Shown: one piece after another, positions 17,678-26,836 of the stretch | Layout: each line of letters opens with the position of its first letter | Numbering within the stretch: the first letter of the stretch is position 1 | Source of the DNA: Epibacterium sp. Ofav1-8 | GTDB taxonomy: Bacteria > Pseudomonadota > Alphaproteobacteria > Rhodobacterales > Rhodobacteraceae | NCBI RefSeq assembly: GCF_022348185.1 | Contig: NZ_JAKRFD010000005.1 | Span: forward strand, 124,001 to 188,000 | Direction: 5' to 3' | DNA: 64,000 bases | Position numbers and translations under genes: made by a program | The notes under the pieces: model-generated | Told to the model about the DNA's origin: nothing | Databases searched by the model: none | The model's input: only the letters and a program-made list of their open reading frames with translations

Positions 17678-18939
17678 GCGCTGCGCCGAAGTTCACCACC
17701 CTTGGCTGTCGGCTCAATGCTTATGAGACCGAAGCCATGAAGGAGCTGAGCCGGCAGGCGGGCCTCGAGAACGCCGTGGTGGTCAATACCTGTGCGGTGA
17801 CGGCAGAGGCCGTGCGCAAGGCCCGTCAGGAAATCCGCAAGCTGCGCCGCGACAACCCCGATGCGCCGATCATTGTGACCGGCTGTGCAGCGCAGACCGA
17901 GCCGGAGACCTTTGCCGCCATGAGCGAAGTCACGCAGGTCATCGGCAATACCGAGAAGATGCAGCCCGAGACCTGGCAGCGTATGGCGAAGGGGCCGGAT
18001 TTCATCGGCACCACCGAGAAGGTGCTGGTGGATGACATCATGTCGGTGACCGAAACCGCAAGCCACCTGATTGATGGGTTTGGCAGCCGGTCGCGGGCCT
18101 ATGTGCAGGTGCAGAACGGCTGCGACCACCGCTGTACCTTTTGCATCATTCCCTACGGGCGCGGCAACTCGCGCTCGGTTCCAGCAGGTGTGGTGGTGGA
18201 CCAGATCAAGCGGCTGGTCGACAAGGGGTACAACGAGGTTGTGCTGACCGGGGTCGACCTGACCAGTTGGGGCGCGGACCTGCCCGCAACGCCGAAACTG
18301 GGTGATCTGGTGATGCGAATCCTGAAGCTGGTGCCGGATCTGCCACGCCTGCGCATCTCCTCCATCGACTCGATCGAGGTTGACGAGAACCTGATGCAGG
18401 CGATTGCCACCGAACCGCGCCTGATGCCGCATCTGCATCTCAGCCTGCAACATGGCGACGACATGATCCTGAAACGGATGAAGCGCCGCCACCTGCGCGA
18501 CGATGCGATCAGGTTTGCGGAGGAATCGCGCAAACTGCGTCCCGACATGACATTTGGGGCCGATATTATCGCCGGCTTCCCGACCGAAACCGAAGCGCAT
18601 TTTGAAAACTCGCTCAAGCTGGTGACCGACTGCGATCTCACCTGGCTGCATGTGTTCCCCTACTCCAAGAGAGAAGGCACACCGGCGGCGAAGATCCCAT
18701 CGCAGGTCAACGGCAACATCATCAAGGATCGGGCCGCCCGCCTGCGCGCCAAGGGCGATGCACAGGTGGAAAAACACCTCTCCCGGCAACTGGGGCGTCA
18801 ACATAGCGTGTTGATGGAAAACCCGCATATGGGGCGCACAGAGCAATTCACCGAGGTGCGCTTTGCCACCCCGCAGATCGAAGGCGCGCTGATCCAGGCC
18901 CGTATTACCGGCATCGAGGGTACACAGCTGACCGCCTGA
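17674..18939 (+). CDS. mtaB: tRNA t6A37 methylthiotransferase MtaB
   Basis: A 421-residue radical-SAM methylthiotransferase that converts t6A37 to ms2t6A37 in tRNAs reading ANN codons. The N-terminal UPF0004 domain has cluster cysteines Cys12 (TLGC), Cys40 (VNTC) and Cys71 (VTGC). The radical-SAM motif CDHRCTFC gives Cys150, Cys154 and Cys157. A C-terminal TRAM-like part is present. I chose the GTG at 17674, which overlaps the dapF stop (GTGA), because the conserved first cysteine follows 11 residues later. The long upstream extension of the frame overlaps dapF and is not real. Confidence 0.93.
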   Translation: MSAAPKFTTLGCRLNAYETEAMKELSRQAGLENAVVVNTCAVTAEAVRKARQEIRKLRRDNPDAPIIVTGCAAQTEPETFAAMSEVTQVIGNTEKMQPETWQRMAKGPDFIGTTEKVLVDDIMSVTETASHLIDGFGSRSRAYVQVQNGCDHRCTFCIIPYGRGNSRSVPAGVVVDQIKRLVDKGYNEVVLTGVDLTSWGADLPATPKLGDLVMRILKLVPDLPRLRISSIDSIEVDENLMQAIATEPRLMPHLHLSLQHGDDMILKRMKRRHLRDDAIRFAEESRKLRPDMTFGADIIAGFPTETEAHFENSLKLVTDCDLTWLHVFPYSKREGTPAAKIPSQVNGNIIKDRAARLRAKGDAQVEKHLSRQLGRQHSVLMENPHMGRTEQFTEVRFATPQIEGALIQARITGIEGTQLTA

Positions 18940-18958
18940 CAACACCAAGGACGCACGC

Positions 18959-19480
18959 ATGGCCCTGATCCTGTTCCTGCACGGCCCATCCAGCAGCGGC
19001 AAATCCACATTGGCCACGGCGATACGCAACGCGTCTGAGCGGCCGTTCCTGCACCTCTCCATCGATCACCTGCGTGACAGCGGCGCATGGACCCCTGCGG
19101 CCTATCCGGACTGGAGCGCTGCCCGGCCGCAGTTCTTCTCGGGCTTTCACCGTGCCATTGCCGGTTTTGCCGATGCCGGCAACGATCTGATCGTGGAACA
19201 TATCCTCGACACCCCGGGCTGGCATCAGGACCTGCAACAGCGACTGGCCGGTCATGAGGTTATATTCGTCGGTCTGATGACCCCTCTGGCGGTGCTTGAG
19301 GCCCGCGAGGCGGCACGCGCAGACCGCCCCGCAGGCAGCGCCGCGCGGGACTTCGGTCATGTCCATGATGGTCTCGTCTACGACGTCACATTTGATGGCC
19401 GCACAGGGGCACAGGAGGGCGCGCAGCAGATCCTTGCACGCATCGCGGCCCCACGCGCCCGCTCTCACTTCTTTGACTGA
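18959..19480 (+). CDS. Chloramphenicol phosphotransferase-like P-loop kinase
   Basis: A 173-residue P-loop protein. Walker A GPSSSGKST is at residues 9-17, then HLSIDHLRD, and a central NDLIVEHILD segment with an acidic catalytic-type residue. This order matches the chloramphenicol phosphotransferase (CPT) family, which also contains many uncharacterised small-molecule kinases. Nothing around it suggests chloramphenicol resistance. It follows mtaB by 19 bases and may be co-transcribed. The substrate is unknown. Confidence 0.75.
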   Translation: MALILFLHGPSSSGKSTLATAIRNASERPFLHLSIDHLRDSGAWTPAAYPDWSAARPQFFSGFHRAIAGFADAGNDLIVEHILDTPGWHQDLQQRLAGHEVIFVGLMTPLAVLEAREAARADRPAGSAARDFGHVHDGLVYDVTFDGRTGAQEGAQQILARIAAPRARSHFFD

Positions 19481-19544
19481 TATCACCCGCCACCACGGCC
19501 CGGTGCGTGCAGCGGGCTGACGATCTGCCGCCTGCCCTCAAAAC

Positions 19545-19580
19545 AGCAAAAAACCCCCGCATCAACCGATACGGGGGTTT
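19545..19580 (-). terminator. Terminator of the petABC operon
   Basis: AAACCCCCG / CGGGGGTTT form a 9-bp stem with a 12-base loop. On the minus strand the stem is followed by TTTTT. It lies 25 bases past the petC stop and may also serve the convergent kinase-like gene. Confidence 0.88.
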
Positions 19581-19604
19581 CTTCAATCTTGCAGGTGCAC
19601 GCCC

Positions 19605-20396
19605 TTAAGAGGTTTTCTTGCCCTTATGCGGTGCCCACAGACGCTTGTTGGTCAGGTAGAGCAGCACCGACAGCACGGCGAGGAACAGCACACCGACAAA
19701 ACCGGCCTGTTTGCGGGCCATCATCTTGGGTTCCGCTGTCCACATCAGGAAGGCAGAGACATCCTCGGCCAGGTGGTGCAGATCGTTGGCGTGGCCATCG
19801 ATGAATTCCACCTGCTCATCCGCAAGCGGCGGCGCCATGGAGATCCAGCCACCCGGGAAGGCGGTGTTCTCGTAGAACAGCGTGCCGGCCTCTTCCTTGG
19901 TCTCACCGGTGTAGCCGGTCAGCAGCGAGGCGATATACTCCGCACCGCCCATACCCTTGAACAGCTGGTTCAGACCCAGACCGTAGGGACCGTGGAAGCC
20001 AGCACGGGACTTTGCCATCAGGCTGAGGTCGGGCGCGCCCAGTGCGGTGTTTGCCGGGAAATGGTCTACCGGCGTCGCGGGACGGAAATCATCCAGCGCG
20101 GCGTCGAACACCTCGAAGTTGTCGGCGGCATAGGCCCGCACCTGGTCCTCGGGCAGACCGGGGCCGCCTTCGTCAGAGAGGGTGCGGATCGGAACCTGCT
20201 TCAGCCCGTGACATGCGGCGCAGACCTCGGTGAAGATCTGGAGACCACGCTGCAACTGGTTCTGATCATAGGTGCCGAAGGGACCTTCGAAGGAGAAGGC
20301 GAAGTCTTCGATATGCCCCTCACCCCCAGCCGCAAAGGACGCGGCCGGGACGAGTGCCAGAGCGAAGGCAGCACCGGTTACAAATTTCTTGAACAT
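19605..20396 (-). CDS. petC: Cytochrome c1 of the bc1 complex
   Basis: A 263-residue cytochrome c1 that passes electrons from the Rieske centre to cytochrome c. It has a signal peptide (residues 1-22, ending SFA-AG). The covalent haem motif CAACH is at residues 59-63, and the axial methionine lies in [10 protein letters not shown] near residue 190. A C-terminal anchor helix ([17 protein letters not shown]) is followed by a basic tail. It is the last gene of petA-petB-petC, 18 bases after petB. Confidence 0.97.
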   Translation of the reverse strand: MFKKFVTGAAFALALVPAASFAAGGEGHIEDFAFSFEGPFGTYDQNQLQRGLQIFTEVCAACHGLKQVPIRTLSDEGGPGLPEDQVRAYAADNFEVFDAALDDFRPATPVDHFPANTALGAPDLSLMAKSRAGFHGPYGLGLNQLFKGMGGAEYIASLLTGYTGETKEEAGTLFYENTAFPGGWISMAPPLADEQVEFIDGHANDLHHLAEDVSAFLMWTAEPKMMARKQAGFVGVLFLAVLSVLLYLTNKRLWAPHKGKKTS

Positions 20397-20414
20397 AGGT
20401 AGCTGTCCTTCTTC

Positions 20415-21743
20415 TTATTCAGCAGGAGTAGCTTCGGATTTCTTGCCGTAGTGGGCGTCGAAATCTTCTTCGATGGTGGCGGGGATCGGTTCCGGTTTCT
20501 CGATCACACCAAGCAGCGGCAGGATCACCAGGAAGTAGCCGAACCAGTAGGCGGATGCGATCAGCGAGAAGGACGCATAGGGTTCTTCCGCAGGCATCGC
20601 GCCCAGCCACATCAGGGCAAAGAAGTCGATGACCAGCAGCAGGAACCACCACTTGAACTGCGGACGGTATTTGCCCGAGCGCACGCGAGAGGTATCCAGC
20701 CACGGCGCCAGTGCCATCACGGCAATCGCACCAAACATCGCCAGAACACCGAAGAACTTCGCATCGATGATACCGCCGGTCACGAAGGACGCGATCTGCA
20801 CGATCCAGACCTCGGAGGTAAAGGCCCGCAGGATCGCGTAGAAGGGCAGGAAGTACCATTCCGGGACGATGTGCGCAGGGGTCTGAAGCGGGTTGGCTTC
20901 GATGTAGTTGTCCGGGTGGCCAAGGTAGTTCGGCATGAAGCCAACGATGGCCCAGAACACCAGCAGCACCACGGCCAGACCGAGGAAATCCTTGATCACG
21001 AAGTAGGGCCAGAACGGCAGCGTGTCTTTCTTGGCTTCTTCCTTGGAACCGCGACGCACTTCGACACCGGTGGGGTTGTTGTTGCCCGTGGTGTGGAAGG
21101 CCCAGATGTGAACGATCACGAGGGCCGCGATCACGAAGGGCAGCAGATAGTGCAGCGAGAAGAAGCGGTTCAGCGTTGCGTTGTCCACCGCGGGTCCGCC
21201 CAGAAGCCAGGTCTGGATCGGTTCACCGATGAACGGGATCGCGCCAAACAGGCCGGTAATCACGGTCGCCCCCCAGAAGGACATCTGACCCCAGGGCAGA
21301 ACGTAGCCCATGAAGGCGGTGCCCATCATGCAGAGGTAGATCAGCATGCCCACGATCCAGGTGATTTCGCGCGGGGCCTTGTAGGAGCCGTAGAACAGAC
21401 CGCGGAAGATGTGGATGTAGACGGCAACAAAGAACAACGACGCGCCGTTCGCATGCAGGTAGCGGATCATGTAGCCGCCATTCACGTTGCGCATGATGTG
21501 CTCAACGGAGGCAAAGGCGAGATCCACATGCGGCGTATAGTGCATCACCAGGACAATGCCGGTGACGATCTGCAGCACGAGGCAGAAGGCGAGGACGATG
21601 CCCCAGATCCACCACCAGTTCAGGTTCTTGGGGGTGGGAATCATGATGGTGTCGTAGATGAGGCCGACGATGGGCAGGCGGCTGTTGAGCCACTTTTCTG
21701 CGCCTGTCTTCGGCTCGTAATGGTCGTGTGGAATACCAGCCAT
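20415..21743 (-). CDS. petB: Cytochrome b of the bc1 complex
   Basis: A 442-residue cytochrome b with eight hydrophobic helices, the haem-binding membrane core of ubiquinol:cytochrome c reductase. It has [20 protein letters not shown], the Qo-site PEWYF (in [18 protein letters not shown]), and histidine pairs in helices B and D ([32 protein letters not shown]). Length and order fit proteobacterial fbcB/petB. It starts 12 bases after petA. Confidence 0.98.
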   Translation of the reverse strand: MAGIPHDHYEPKTGAEKWLNSRLPIVGLIYDTIMIPTPKNLNWWWIWGIVLAFCLVLQIVTGIVLVMHYTPHVDLAFASVEHIMRNVNGGYMIRYLHANGASLFFVAVYIHIFRGLFYGSYKAPREITWIVGMLIYLCMMGTAFMGYVLPWGQMSFWGATVITGLFGAIPFIGEPIQTWLLGGPAVDNATLNRFFSLHYLLPFVIAALVIVHIWAFHTTGNNNPTGVEVRRGSKEEAKKDTLPFWPYFVIKDFLGLAVVLLVFWAIVGFMPNYLGHPDNYIEANPLQTPAHIVPEWYFLPFYAILRAFTSEVWIVQIASFVTGGIIDAKFFGVLAMFGAIAVMALAPWLDTSRVRSGKYRPQFKWWFLLLVIDFFALMWLGAMPAEEPYASFSLIASAYWFGYFLVILPLLGVIEKPEPIPATIEEDFDAHYGKKSEATPAE

Positions 21744-21755
21744 TCGCGCGTCTCC

Positions 21756-22316
21756 TTATCCCAGCTTGATGGTGGTTTCGTCGGTGAACTCGGCCACCGG
21801 GATATGCAGGTTCTCGGGCGCGGGACCTTTGCGGATACGGCCCGCGGTGTCGTAGTGCGACCCGTGACAGGGGCAGAACCAACCATTGAATTCCCCGGCG
21901 CCATCGCCCAGCGGCACGCAGCCGAGGTGGGTGCAGACACCCATCATCACCAGCCATTCGCCGTTTTCGTCGAGGGTGCGGTTTTCATCGGCGGCGTCGG
22001 TGCCCGGTTTGTTCGGGTTTTCCGAGGACGAGTCGATCAGCTCTTGCATCTCGACTGCGCGCGCTTCGTCGATTTCTTCCTGGGTGCGGCGGCGGATGAA
22101 CACCGGCTTGCCAAGGAACATCACAGAGATCTGCGTACCAACATCCACGCCGGAAATGTCCACAAGGATGGAGGACAGGGCCTGAACGTCAGCGGAGGGA
22201 TTCATCTGGTTGACCAGTGGCCAAACGGCGGCACCCGCGGTGACAGCCCCTGCGCCAGCGGTGGCGTAGTAGAGGAAATCTCTCCGGGTTCCTTCGTGGT
22301 CTTCTGCGTGGGACAC
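21756..22316 (-). CDS. petA: Rieske iron-sulfur protein of the bc1 complex
   Basis: A 186-residue Rieske protein. The [2Fe-2S] ligands are Cys128/His130 in CTHLGC and Cys148/His151 in CPCHGS, with Cys133 and Cys150 forming the disulfide. An N-terminal Tat-like [14 protein letters not shown] segment acts as uncleaved anchor. It is the first gene of petABC. Two CGCTAGAC direct repeats lie 80-110 bases upstream. Confidence 0.98.
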   Translation of the reverse strand: MSHAEDHEGTRRDFLYYATAGAGAVTAGAAVWPLVNQMNPSADVQALSSILVDISGVDVGTQISVMFLGKPVFIRRRTQEEIDEARAVEMQELIDSSSENPNKPGTDAADENRTLDENGEWLVMMGVCTHLGCVPLGDGAGEFNGWFCPCHGSHYDTAGRIRKGPAPENLHIPVAEFTDETTIKLG

Positions 22317-22395
22317 GAGGTTTTCTCCAATTTCAGCGCCCGTTTAGGGCAAACATGCGCTTACACCGCAACTGGACGCGGTGACTCAGCCGCGT

Positions 22396-22426
22396 GTCTA
22401 GCGATGCAAACCGGGTTCGTCTAGCG
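22396..22426 (-). promoter_or_regulatory. Direct repeat upstream of petA
   Basis: GTCTAGCG occurs at 22396-22403 and again at 22419-22426, 23 bases apart start to start, about two helical turns. Tandem direct repeats with such spacing are typical of OmpR-family response-regulator sites, and PetR of this family is encoded in the window. The functional link is inference. Confidence 0.35.
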
Positions 22427-22520
22427 GTCAAAGCAGCGCAGGTCTGCCGAAGACGGGGTTTCTTTCACAGAACCGTTGCAATGCTGCGCCGCTTACGCCC
22501 CTATCTGCCGCTTCTCCTTT

Positions 22521-22540
22521 AAAACCGGGTGAAAACCCGG
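22521..22540 (-). terminator. Terminator of the GST gene
   Basis: CCGGGT-TTTC-ACCCGG on the minus strand is a 6-bp stem with a 4-base loop, followed by TTTT. It begins 14 bases after the GST stop. Confidence 0.75.
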
Positions 22541-22553
22541 CCCCAGACGGCGT

Positions 22554-23156
22554 TCAGGCGGCATCCGGTCGCGTCGCCTGCATCGATGGGCGCGATTCGA
22601 AGGTCCGCAGCCACTCGGCAAGCTGCGGGTTGCCCTCGCGCCAACCGGCGTCCGGGTGACGAAAATCCACATAGGCCAGCGCCGCCGCCATGGCCAGTTG
22701 GCCGATGTTCACCGGCCCGTTCAATGCCGGCATCCACCGCGCCTCGACCGCTGCACAGGCGCCGAGGATCTTGTGACGCTGCCCGTCCAGCCAGCCGTCC
22801 CATTGTTTGTCCGCGGGGCGCAGGCGTTTTTCATAGGCCATGGAGACACCGGCATCCATGATGCCGTCCGCCGTGGCCTCCAGCACCTTCATGTCCCAAC
22901 CGCCCTTGTAGAGGGCGCCCCCCGCACGGGCATCGAGGAATTCGCAGATCACCCGGCTGTCATAGAGTGTCGGACCACCCTCGCGGGTCAGCGCCGGGAT
23001 CTTGGCCAGCGGGTTGCTGGCCGCAAGCGCCGCATCCGGGCCGGTGACGGATGTGGTGACCGGCAACAGCGCAACATCCTCCAGCTGGCCGGTTTCATGC
23101 AGCACCAGCACCACCTTGCGCACAAAGGGGGAAGAAGCCGAATAGAAGAGTTTCAT
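22554..23156 (-). CDS. Glutathione S-transferase family protein
   Basis: A 200-residue GST. The N-terminal thioredoxin-like domain begins MKLFYSASSPFVRKVVLVL, where Ser9/Ser8 is in the position of the catalytic serine, and includes KIPALTREGGPTLYDSRVI with the cis-Pro. The helical C-terminal domain has ALAYVDFRHPDAGWR. I chose the ATG at 23156 because it begins the fold and follows GGGAG. The 23-residue upstream extension is non-homologous. The substrate is unknown, and no operon partner is obvious. Confidence 0.9.
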   Translation of the reverse strand: MKLFYSASSPFVRKVVLVLHETGQLEDVALLPVTTSVTGPDAALAASNPLAKIPALTREGGPTLYDSRVICEFLDARAGGALYKGGWDMKVLEATADGIMDAGVSMAYEKRLRPADKQWDGWLDGQRHKILGACAAVEARWMPALNGPVNIGQLAMAAALAYVDFRHPDAGWREGNPQLAEWLRTFESRPSMQATRPDAA

Positions 23157-23223
23157 GTCACTGGGTCTCCCTGGTTGGCGCAACTCTAGCGGGCGTTCCG
23201 CCGTTTTGGAAATGTAGGATCGC

Positions 23224-23242
23224 AAAAAATGCGGAAACCGCG
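23224..23242 (-). terminator. Candidate terminator of thiBPQ
   Basis: A short GCGG-TTT-CCGC hairpin followed by ATTTTTTG on the minus strand begins directly at the thiQ stop. The stem is short, so it is moderate evidence. Confidence 0.5.
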
Positions 23243-23243
23243 G

Positions 23244-23942
23244 TCAATTGTCGCCCAGGTAGCTGCGCAGCGCCGCAGGCGGGTTGTCCAGCAGTTGCAC
23301 TGTGGGTTCGGGCGGTCGTGCCGTACCCTCGGCCACCAGCACCACCTGATCCGCGATCCGGCGCGCGTCCTGCGGATCGTGGCTGACCATCAACATGGTA
23401 AGATCGCTTTCGGTGGTGATGTCCCGCACCAGATCCAGCATCTCCGCCTTGAGCGCCGGGCCCAGCGCCGCAAAGGGTTCGTCCAGCAACAGAAGTTCCC
23501 GCCCCTGGACCAGCACCCGCGCCAGTGCTGCCCGGCTCTGCTGGCCACCGGACAGCTCGGCGGGTTTGCGATCTTCCAAGCCCTGCAACCCGACGCGGGC
23601 GATCGAAGCGTCGACCTGAGCGCGCTCCGTCGCAGTCAGACGGCGATTGGCATCGACCCCGAGACCCACGTTTTGCCGCACCGAGAGATGCGGAAACAGG
23701 TTGCCGTCCTGAAACAGCATTGCCACCGGCCGCTTGCCGGGACCCAGCGGCGCCAGATCTCGCCCCTGCCACAGGATCCGCCCCGCCGCGAGGGGCTGAA
23801 ACCCGGCAACCGCCTCCAGCAGGGTGGATTTGCCCGCACCGGACGGACCAATCACCGCCACCCGCGCACCACCGGCGATCTCGAGGTCAGCTTCGAGGCG
23901 GAACGTGCCCTTCCGGATGTCTGCGCCTTCAAGTTTCAGCAT
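23244..23942 (-). CDS. thiQ: Thiamine ABC transporter ATP-binding protein ThiQ
   Basis: A 232-residue ABC ATPase. Walker A GPSGAGKST is at residues 32-40, the Q-loop LFQDGNLFPHLSVRQNV near 73, the signature LSGGQQSRAALAR near 130, Walker B LLLLDEPFAAL near 150 and the H-loop VSHDP. The short length and the FQDGNLFPHL pattern are typical of ThiQ. The start overlaps thiP by 14 bases. Operon order thiB-thiP-thiQ under a TPP riboswitch fixes the substrate as thiamine or a phosphate ester of it. Confidence 0.95.
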   Translation of the reverse strand: MLKLEGADIRKGTFRLEADLEIAGGARVAVIGPSGAGKSTLLEAVAGFQPLAAGRILWQGRDLAPLGPGKRPVAMLFQDGNLFPHLSVRQNVGLGVDANRRLTATERAQVDASIARVGLQGLEDRKPAELSGGQQSRAALARVLVQGRELLLLDEPFAALGPALKAEMLDLVRDITTESDLTMLMVSHDPQDARRIADQVVLVAEGTARPPEPTVQLLDNPPAALRSYLGDN

Positions 23943-25500
23943 GGTATCGCCCTCCCCGGTCCAGCAGCCAGAATACCCCCATCGACAGGACAAACAGCAG
24001 CAGCGCCGCCCCCTGCGCGGCCTCCATGCGATAGGCCCCCATCAGCCGGTAGACCTGCAACGGCAGCGTCGCGACCTCGGGATCGGCAAACAGCGCGATG
24101 ACACCAAGATCACCGAGCGACAGCGCGGCCGTCAGACCAGCGGCAAAGCCGATCTGAGCACGACAGCGCGGCAGCAGCACCCGTTGCCAGACCGCTCGGC
24201 CACGCATGTCGAGCGCAACGGCCAGGCGTGCATTCTGTCGCAGCACCTGCCGCATGCGAGGCACCAGAATGCGCAGCGCAAAAGGGAGCGCCATCACCAT
24301 GTTGACCACCGCCGTGACCGGCAGCGCCAGCACAAACGGGTCGACAAAGGGATAGACCATCACGAACAGCCCGGTCCCGATTACCAGCGGCGACGCCGCG
24401 AGCCCAAGGATGCCGGCGACTTCTCCCAGCCGTTTGCGCCCCATGGCAATGCTTGCCGACAGGGGCAGCGCCACCAGCAACAGCAGTGCGGTGCTCAGGC
24501 TGGCAATCTGGATCGACACCCAGGCCGCGCTCCACACCGAACCGGGCAGGCTCGCCAGGCCAGGCACGCCCGCCACCAGCACCGCCAGCAGCGGCAGCAT
24601 CAGGAACAGCGCGGCGAGGGCGATCCACAGACCGTCAGACAGCCATGCGCGCGCCCCCGCCCCGTCCCAACGGGCCACCGCCCGGTCGAGACCGGCGCCA
24701 AGACCATCCCCGAGCGACACCCGCAACGCCAGAAGCGCCGCTGCCACCGTCAGGACAAGCTGCACGCTGGACAGCATCGCCGCCCGCCCAAGATCAAAGT
24801 CGAAGTGAAACGCCTGATAGATCGCCAGTTCCAGCGTCGTTGCACGTGGCCCGCCACCAAGGGTCAGCGCCACCGCGAAACTCGACAGGCAGATGGCAAA
24901 GATCACCGCCGCAGCACCGGGCACCACCTGCCGCAGCATCGGCAGTTCCAGCAGACGCCACATGGCCCCCGGCCCGGCATCCAGCTGCGCCGCGAGCCGG
25001 AACCGCTCTGCCGGTATCTCCTGCCAGCCTTGCAGGATCAGCCGGGTTGCCAGCGGCAGGTTGAAGAACACATGCGCGATCACCACCCCGTGCAGCCCGT
25101 AGATCTGAACCGGGGGCAGGCCCACCAGCCCCAGCGCATCACTCACCCATCCGGAGCGGCCAAAGACCGCCAGCAGCCCCAGGATCGCAACAATCACCGG
25201 CAGGATGAACGGCGCGCCCAGTAACGTGATCAACACACGACGCCCTGGAAACCTGCGGCGGGCCAGGGCACGGGCGACCGGGATCGCCAGACCGACACTG
25301 ATCAGGGCCGACAATACCGCCTGCACCAGCGTAAACCGCAGGGCCGACTGATCGGCTGCGCCAAACCCGGCGCCGCCCTCCGCCCGCAGGGTCACCGCCG
25401 CCAACGTGCCCAGAACCAGCAGCGCCACCCCAAGGGCGGCGCAGGTTCCGGGCCAGGTCGCGACCGGACGCAGGTTTACCGGCTGAGCGCTGTGCGCCAT
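23929..25500 (-). CDS. thiP: Thiamine ABC transporter permease ThiP
   Basis: A 523-residue permease with two fused halves of the binding-protein-dependent type, around twelve hydrophobic segments in all. Each half carries an EAA-like loop (AAQLDAGPGAMWRLLELPML near residue 190, and ALDMRGRAVWQRVLLPR near 435). This double architecture is characteristic of ThiP and FbpB-type permeases. It overlaps thiB upstream and thiQ downstream, so the three genes are translated as a unit. Confidence 0.95.
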   Translation of the reverse strand: MAHSAQPVNLRPVATWPGTCAALGVALLVLGTLAAVTLRAEGGAGFGAADQSALRFTLVQAVLSALISVGLAIPVARALARRRFPGRRVLITLLGAPFILPVIVAILGLLAVFGRSGWVSDALGLVGLPPVQIYGLHGVVIAHVFFNLPLATRLILQGWQEIPAERFRLAAQLDAGPGAMWRLLELPMLRQVVPGAAAVIFAICLSSFAVALTLGGGPRATTLELAIYQAFHFDFDLGRAAMLSSVQLVLTVAAALLALRVSLGDGLGAGLDRAVARWDGAGARAWLSDGLWIALAALFLMLPLLAVLVAGVPGLASLPGSVWSAAWVSIQIASLSTALLLLVALPLSASIAMGRKRLGEVAGILGLAASPLVIGTGLFVMVYPFVDPFVLALPVTAVVNMVMALPFALRILVPRMRQVLRQNARLAVALDMRGRAVWQRVLLPRCRAQIGFAAGLTAALSLGDLGVIALFADPEVATLPLQVYRLMGAYRMEAAQGAALLLFVLSMGVFWLLDRGGRYHAET

Positions 25501-26453
25501 TCGTCCAGCGCCTTTGCCCGCAGGTCTGCGGCTTCTTGCTCGGGCAGAAGCAGGGCTTTCTCCGGGTTCACCAGAGTCTCGAACCCGGCAGGCAGGCCAT
25601 CGGCGGGGATGACCGCCGGATACATCCAGTTGGTGGTCGGAATGATCGACTGGAACCCATCCGACACCATGAATTGCAGGAACTGATCCGCGAGATCCGG
25701 CTGATCGCTGGCCGCGAGTTTTCCGGCCACCTCGACCTGCATGTAGTGCCCTTCGTCAAAGACGGCGGCGGCCTTGCTGTCGTCCTCCTCGGCGATCAGG
25801 TGATAGGCGGGCGAGGTGGTGTAGGACAGCACCATATCCGCCTCACCTTCGAGGAAGAGACCATAGGCTTCCGACCAGCCTTTGGTGACGGTGACGATAT
25901 TGTCGCTCAGACTCTCCCAGATCGCCGGCGCCTCGTCGCCGTAGGCGGCCTTGACCCACATCAGGAGCCCGAGCCCGGGGGTGGAGGAGCGGGGATCCTG
26001 GATGACGATCTTGGCATCGCTCTCGCCCAGCGCCTTGAAATTCGTGGGCGCATCTGCGGCGGCATTGTGCACGAAGGCGAAATAGCCCCAGTCGTAGGGC
26101 GCGAAGACCTCATCGTTCCACGCCACGGGGAGCGCATAGTCGGCCTCGACCGAGATCGGCGCAAACAGACCGGTGTCCTTTGCCGCGGCGGTCAGGTTGG
26201 TATCAAGGCCAAGCACCACATCCGCATCGGACCGCTCGCCTTCCAGCTTGATCCGCGCCAGCAGAGCTGCCCCGTCGCCGGCGCCGACGAATTTCAGATC
26301 ACAGCCACAGGTCGCTTCAAACGCCTGTTCCACCGCCGGGCCGGGGCCCCACTCGGACACAAAACTGTCGTAGGTGTAGACCACAAGCTCTGGCGTGTCC
26401 GCCGTCGCGGCGGTGGCGGCCAAAAGCGCGCTCGCAACAAAGAGGGGTTTCAT
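25476..26453 (-). CDS. thiB: Thiamine ABC transporter substrate-binding protein ThiB
   Basis: A 325-residue periplasmic binding protein for thiamine and its phosphates. It has a signal peptide (residues 1-18, ending TAATA-DT), then ELVVYTYDSFVSEWGPG, the usual ThiB opening. The middle has VLGLDTNLTAAAKDTGLFAP, and further on NIVTVTKGWSEAYGLFLEGEADMVLSYTTSP (key residues Trp, Ser, Tyr, Thr). The ATG at 26453 follows GGAGGA at 4 bases, and that SD can pair with an upstream TCCTCC. The longer open frame runs back into the riboswitch and is not coding there. Confidence 0.95.
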   Translation of the reverse strand: MKPLFVASALLAATAATADTPELVVYTYDSFVSEWGPGPAVEQAFEATCGCDLKFVGAGDGAALLARIKLEGERSDADVVLGLDTNLTAAAKDTGLFAPISVEADYALPVAWNDEVFAPYDWGYFAFVHNAAADAPTNFKALGESDAKIVIQDPRSSTPGLGLLMWVKAAYGDEAPAIWESLSDNIVTVTKGWSEAYGLFLEGEADMVLSYTTSPAYHLIAEEDDSKAAAVFDEGHYMQVEVAGKLAASDQPDLADQFLQFMVSDGFQSIIPTTNWMYPAVIPADGLPAGFETLVNPEKALLLPEQEAADLRAKALDEWRTALSR

Positions 26454-26457
26454 ATCG

Positions 26458-26487
26458 TCCTCCAATGCGGCGTCAGGCAAGGAGGAG
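26458..26487 (-). promoter_or_regulatory. SD-masking hairpin downstream of the TPP riboswitch
   Basis: On the minus strand TCCTCC (around 26481-26486) is complementary to the thiB Shine-Dalgarno GGAGGA (26458-26463), with a 17-base loop. This could act as the expression platform, closing translation when TPP is bound. No U-tract follows, so translational rather than transcriptional control is the better reading. Confidence 0.5.
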
Positions 26488-26516
26488 ATCGGGGCATCAG
26501 CGCACCGCAACATCCG

Positions 26517-26606
26517 GAACCTTCCCTCCGCCGGTATAATCCGGTTCAGGTTCAACGGGTTCGCCATCCGGCATCTCAGCGCGTCATGTCGCGCACCCCG
26601 AGGTGG
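26517..26606 (-). promoter_or_regulatory. TPP riboswitch (thi box) in the thiBPQ leader
   Basis: The minus strand has the ordered THI-element cores: TCGGGGTGCG, then GCTGAGATGCCGG, ACCCGTTGAACCTGAACCGG, and TACCGGCGGAGGGAAGG. P1 pairs ACCT with AGGT at the ends. It lies 64 bases upstream of the thiB ATG. Aptamers of this class bind thiamine pyrophosphate and lower expression of thiamine genes. Confidence 0.97.
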
Positions 26607-26836
26607 GGCAAACCCTAGGGCGCGTTTGCCGGATTGGCAAGCGCAGCCTTGAGATGCCGAAGACGGAAACCAGCGCTCGCTTAGGTCAGCGCGCCTGACT
26701 TGTCGTTTCATCCGCGAAACACGAGGACAATGAGAAACAGGCGATGTTTCTGTCGTTTCTGCCCTGTTGATGCGCGGCTCTCTTTTCCCGGGCGCGCTTT
26801 GCCGTTAAAGGGTCAGGACAAAGGAGACCCGCGCGC
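26607..26836. other. Divergent intergenic region between the thi leader and aroC
   Basis: The minus-strand thi promoter and the plus-strand aroC promoter must both lie here. I cannot place either with confidence. AAGGAGA at about 26820-26826 is the aroC ribosome-binding site. Confidence 0.5.

Noticed and set aside
20451-22424. 657-residue plus-strand frame
   Set aside because: Antisense to petB and petA, with no domain, no ribosome-binding site and composition reflecting codon bias of the opposite strand.
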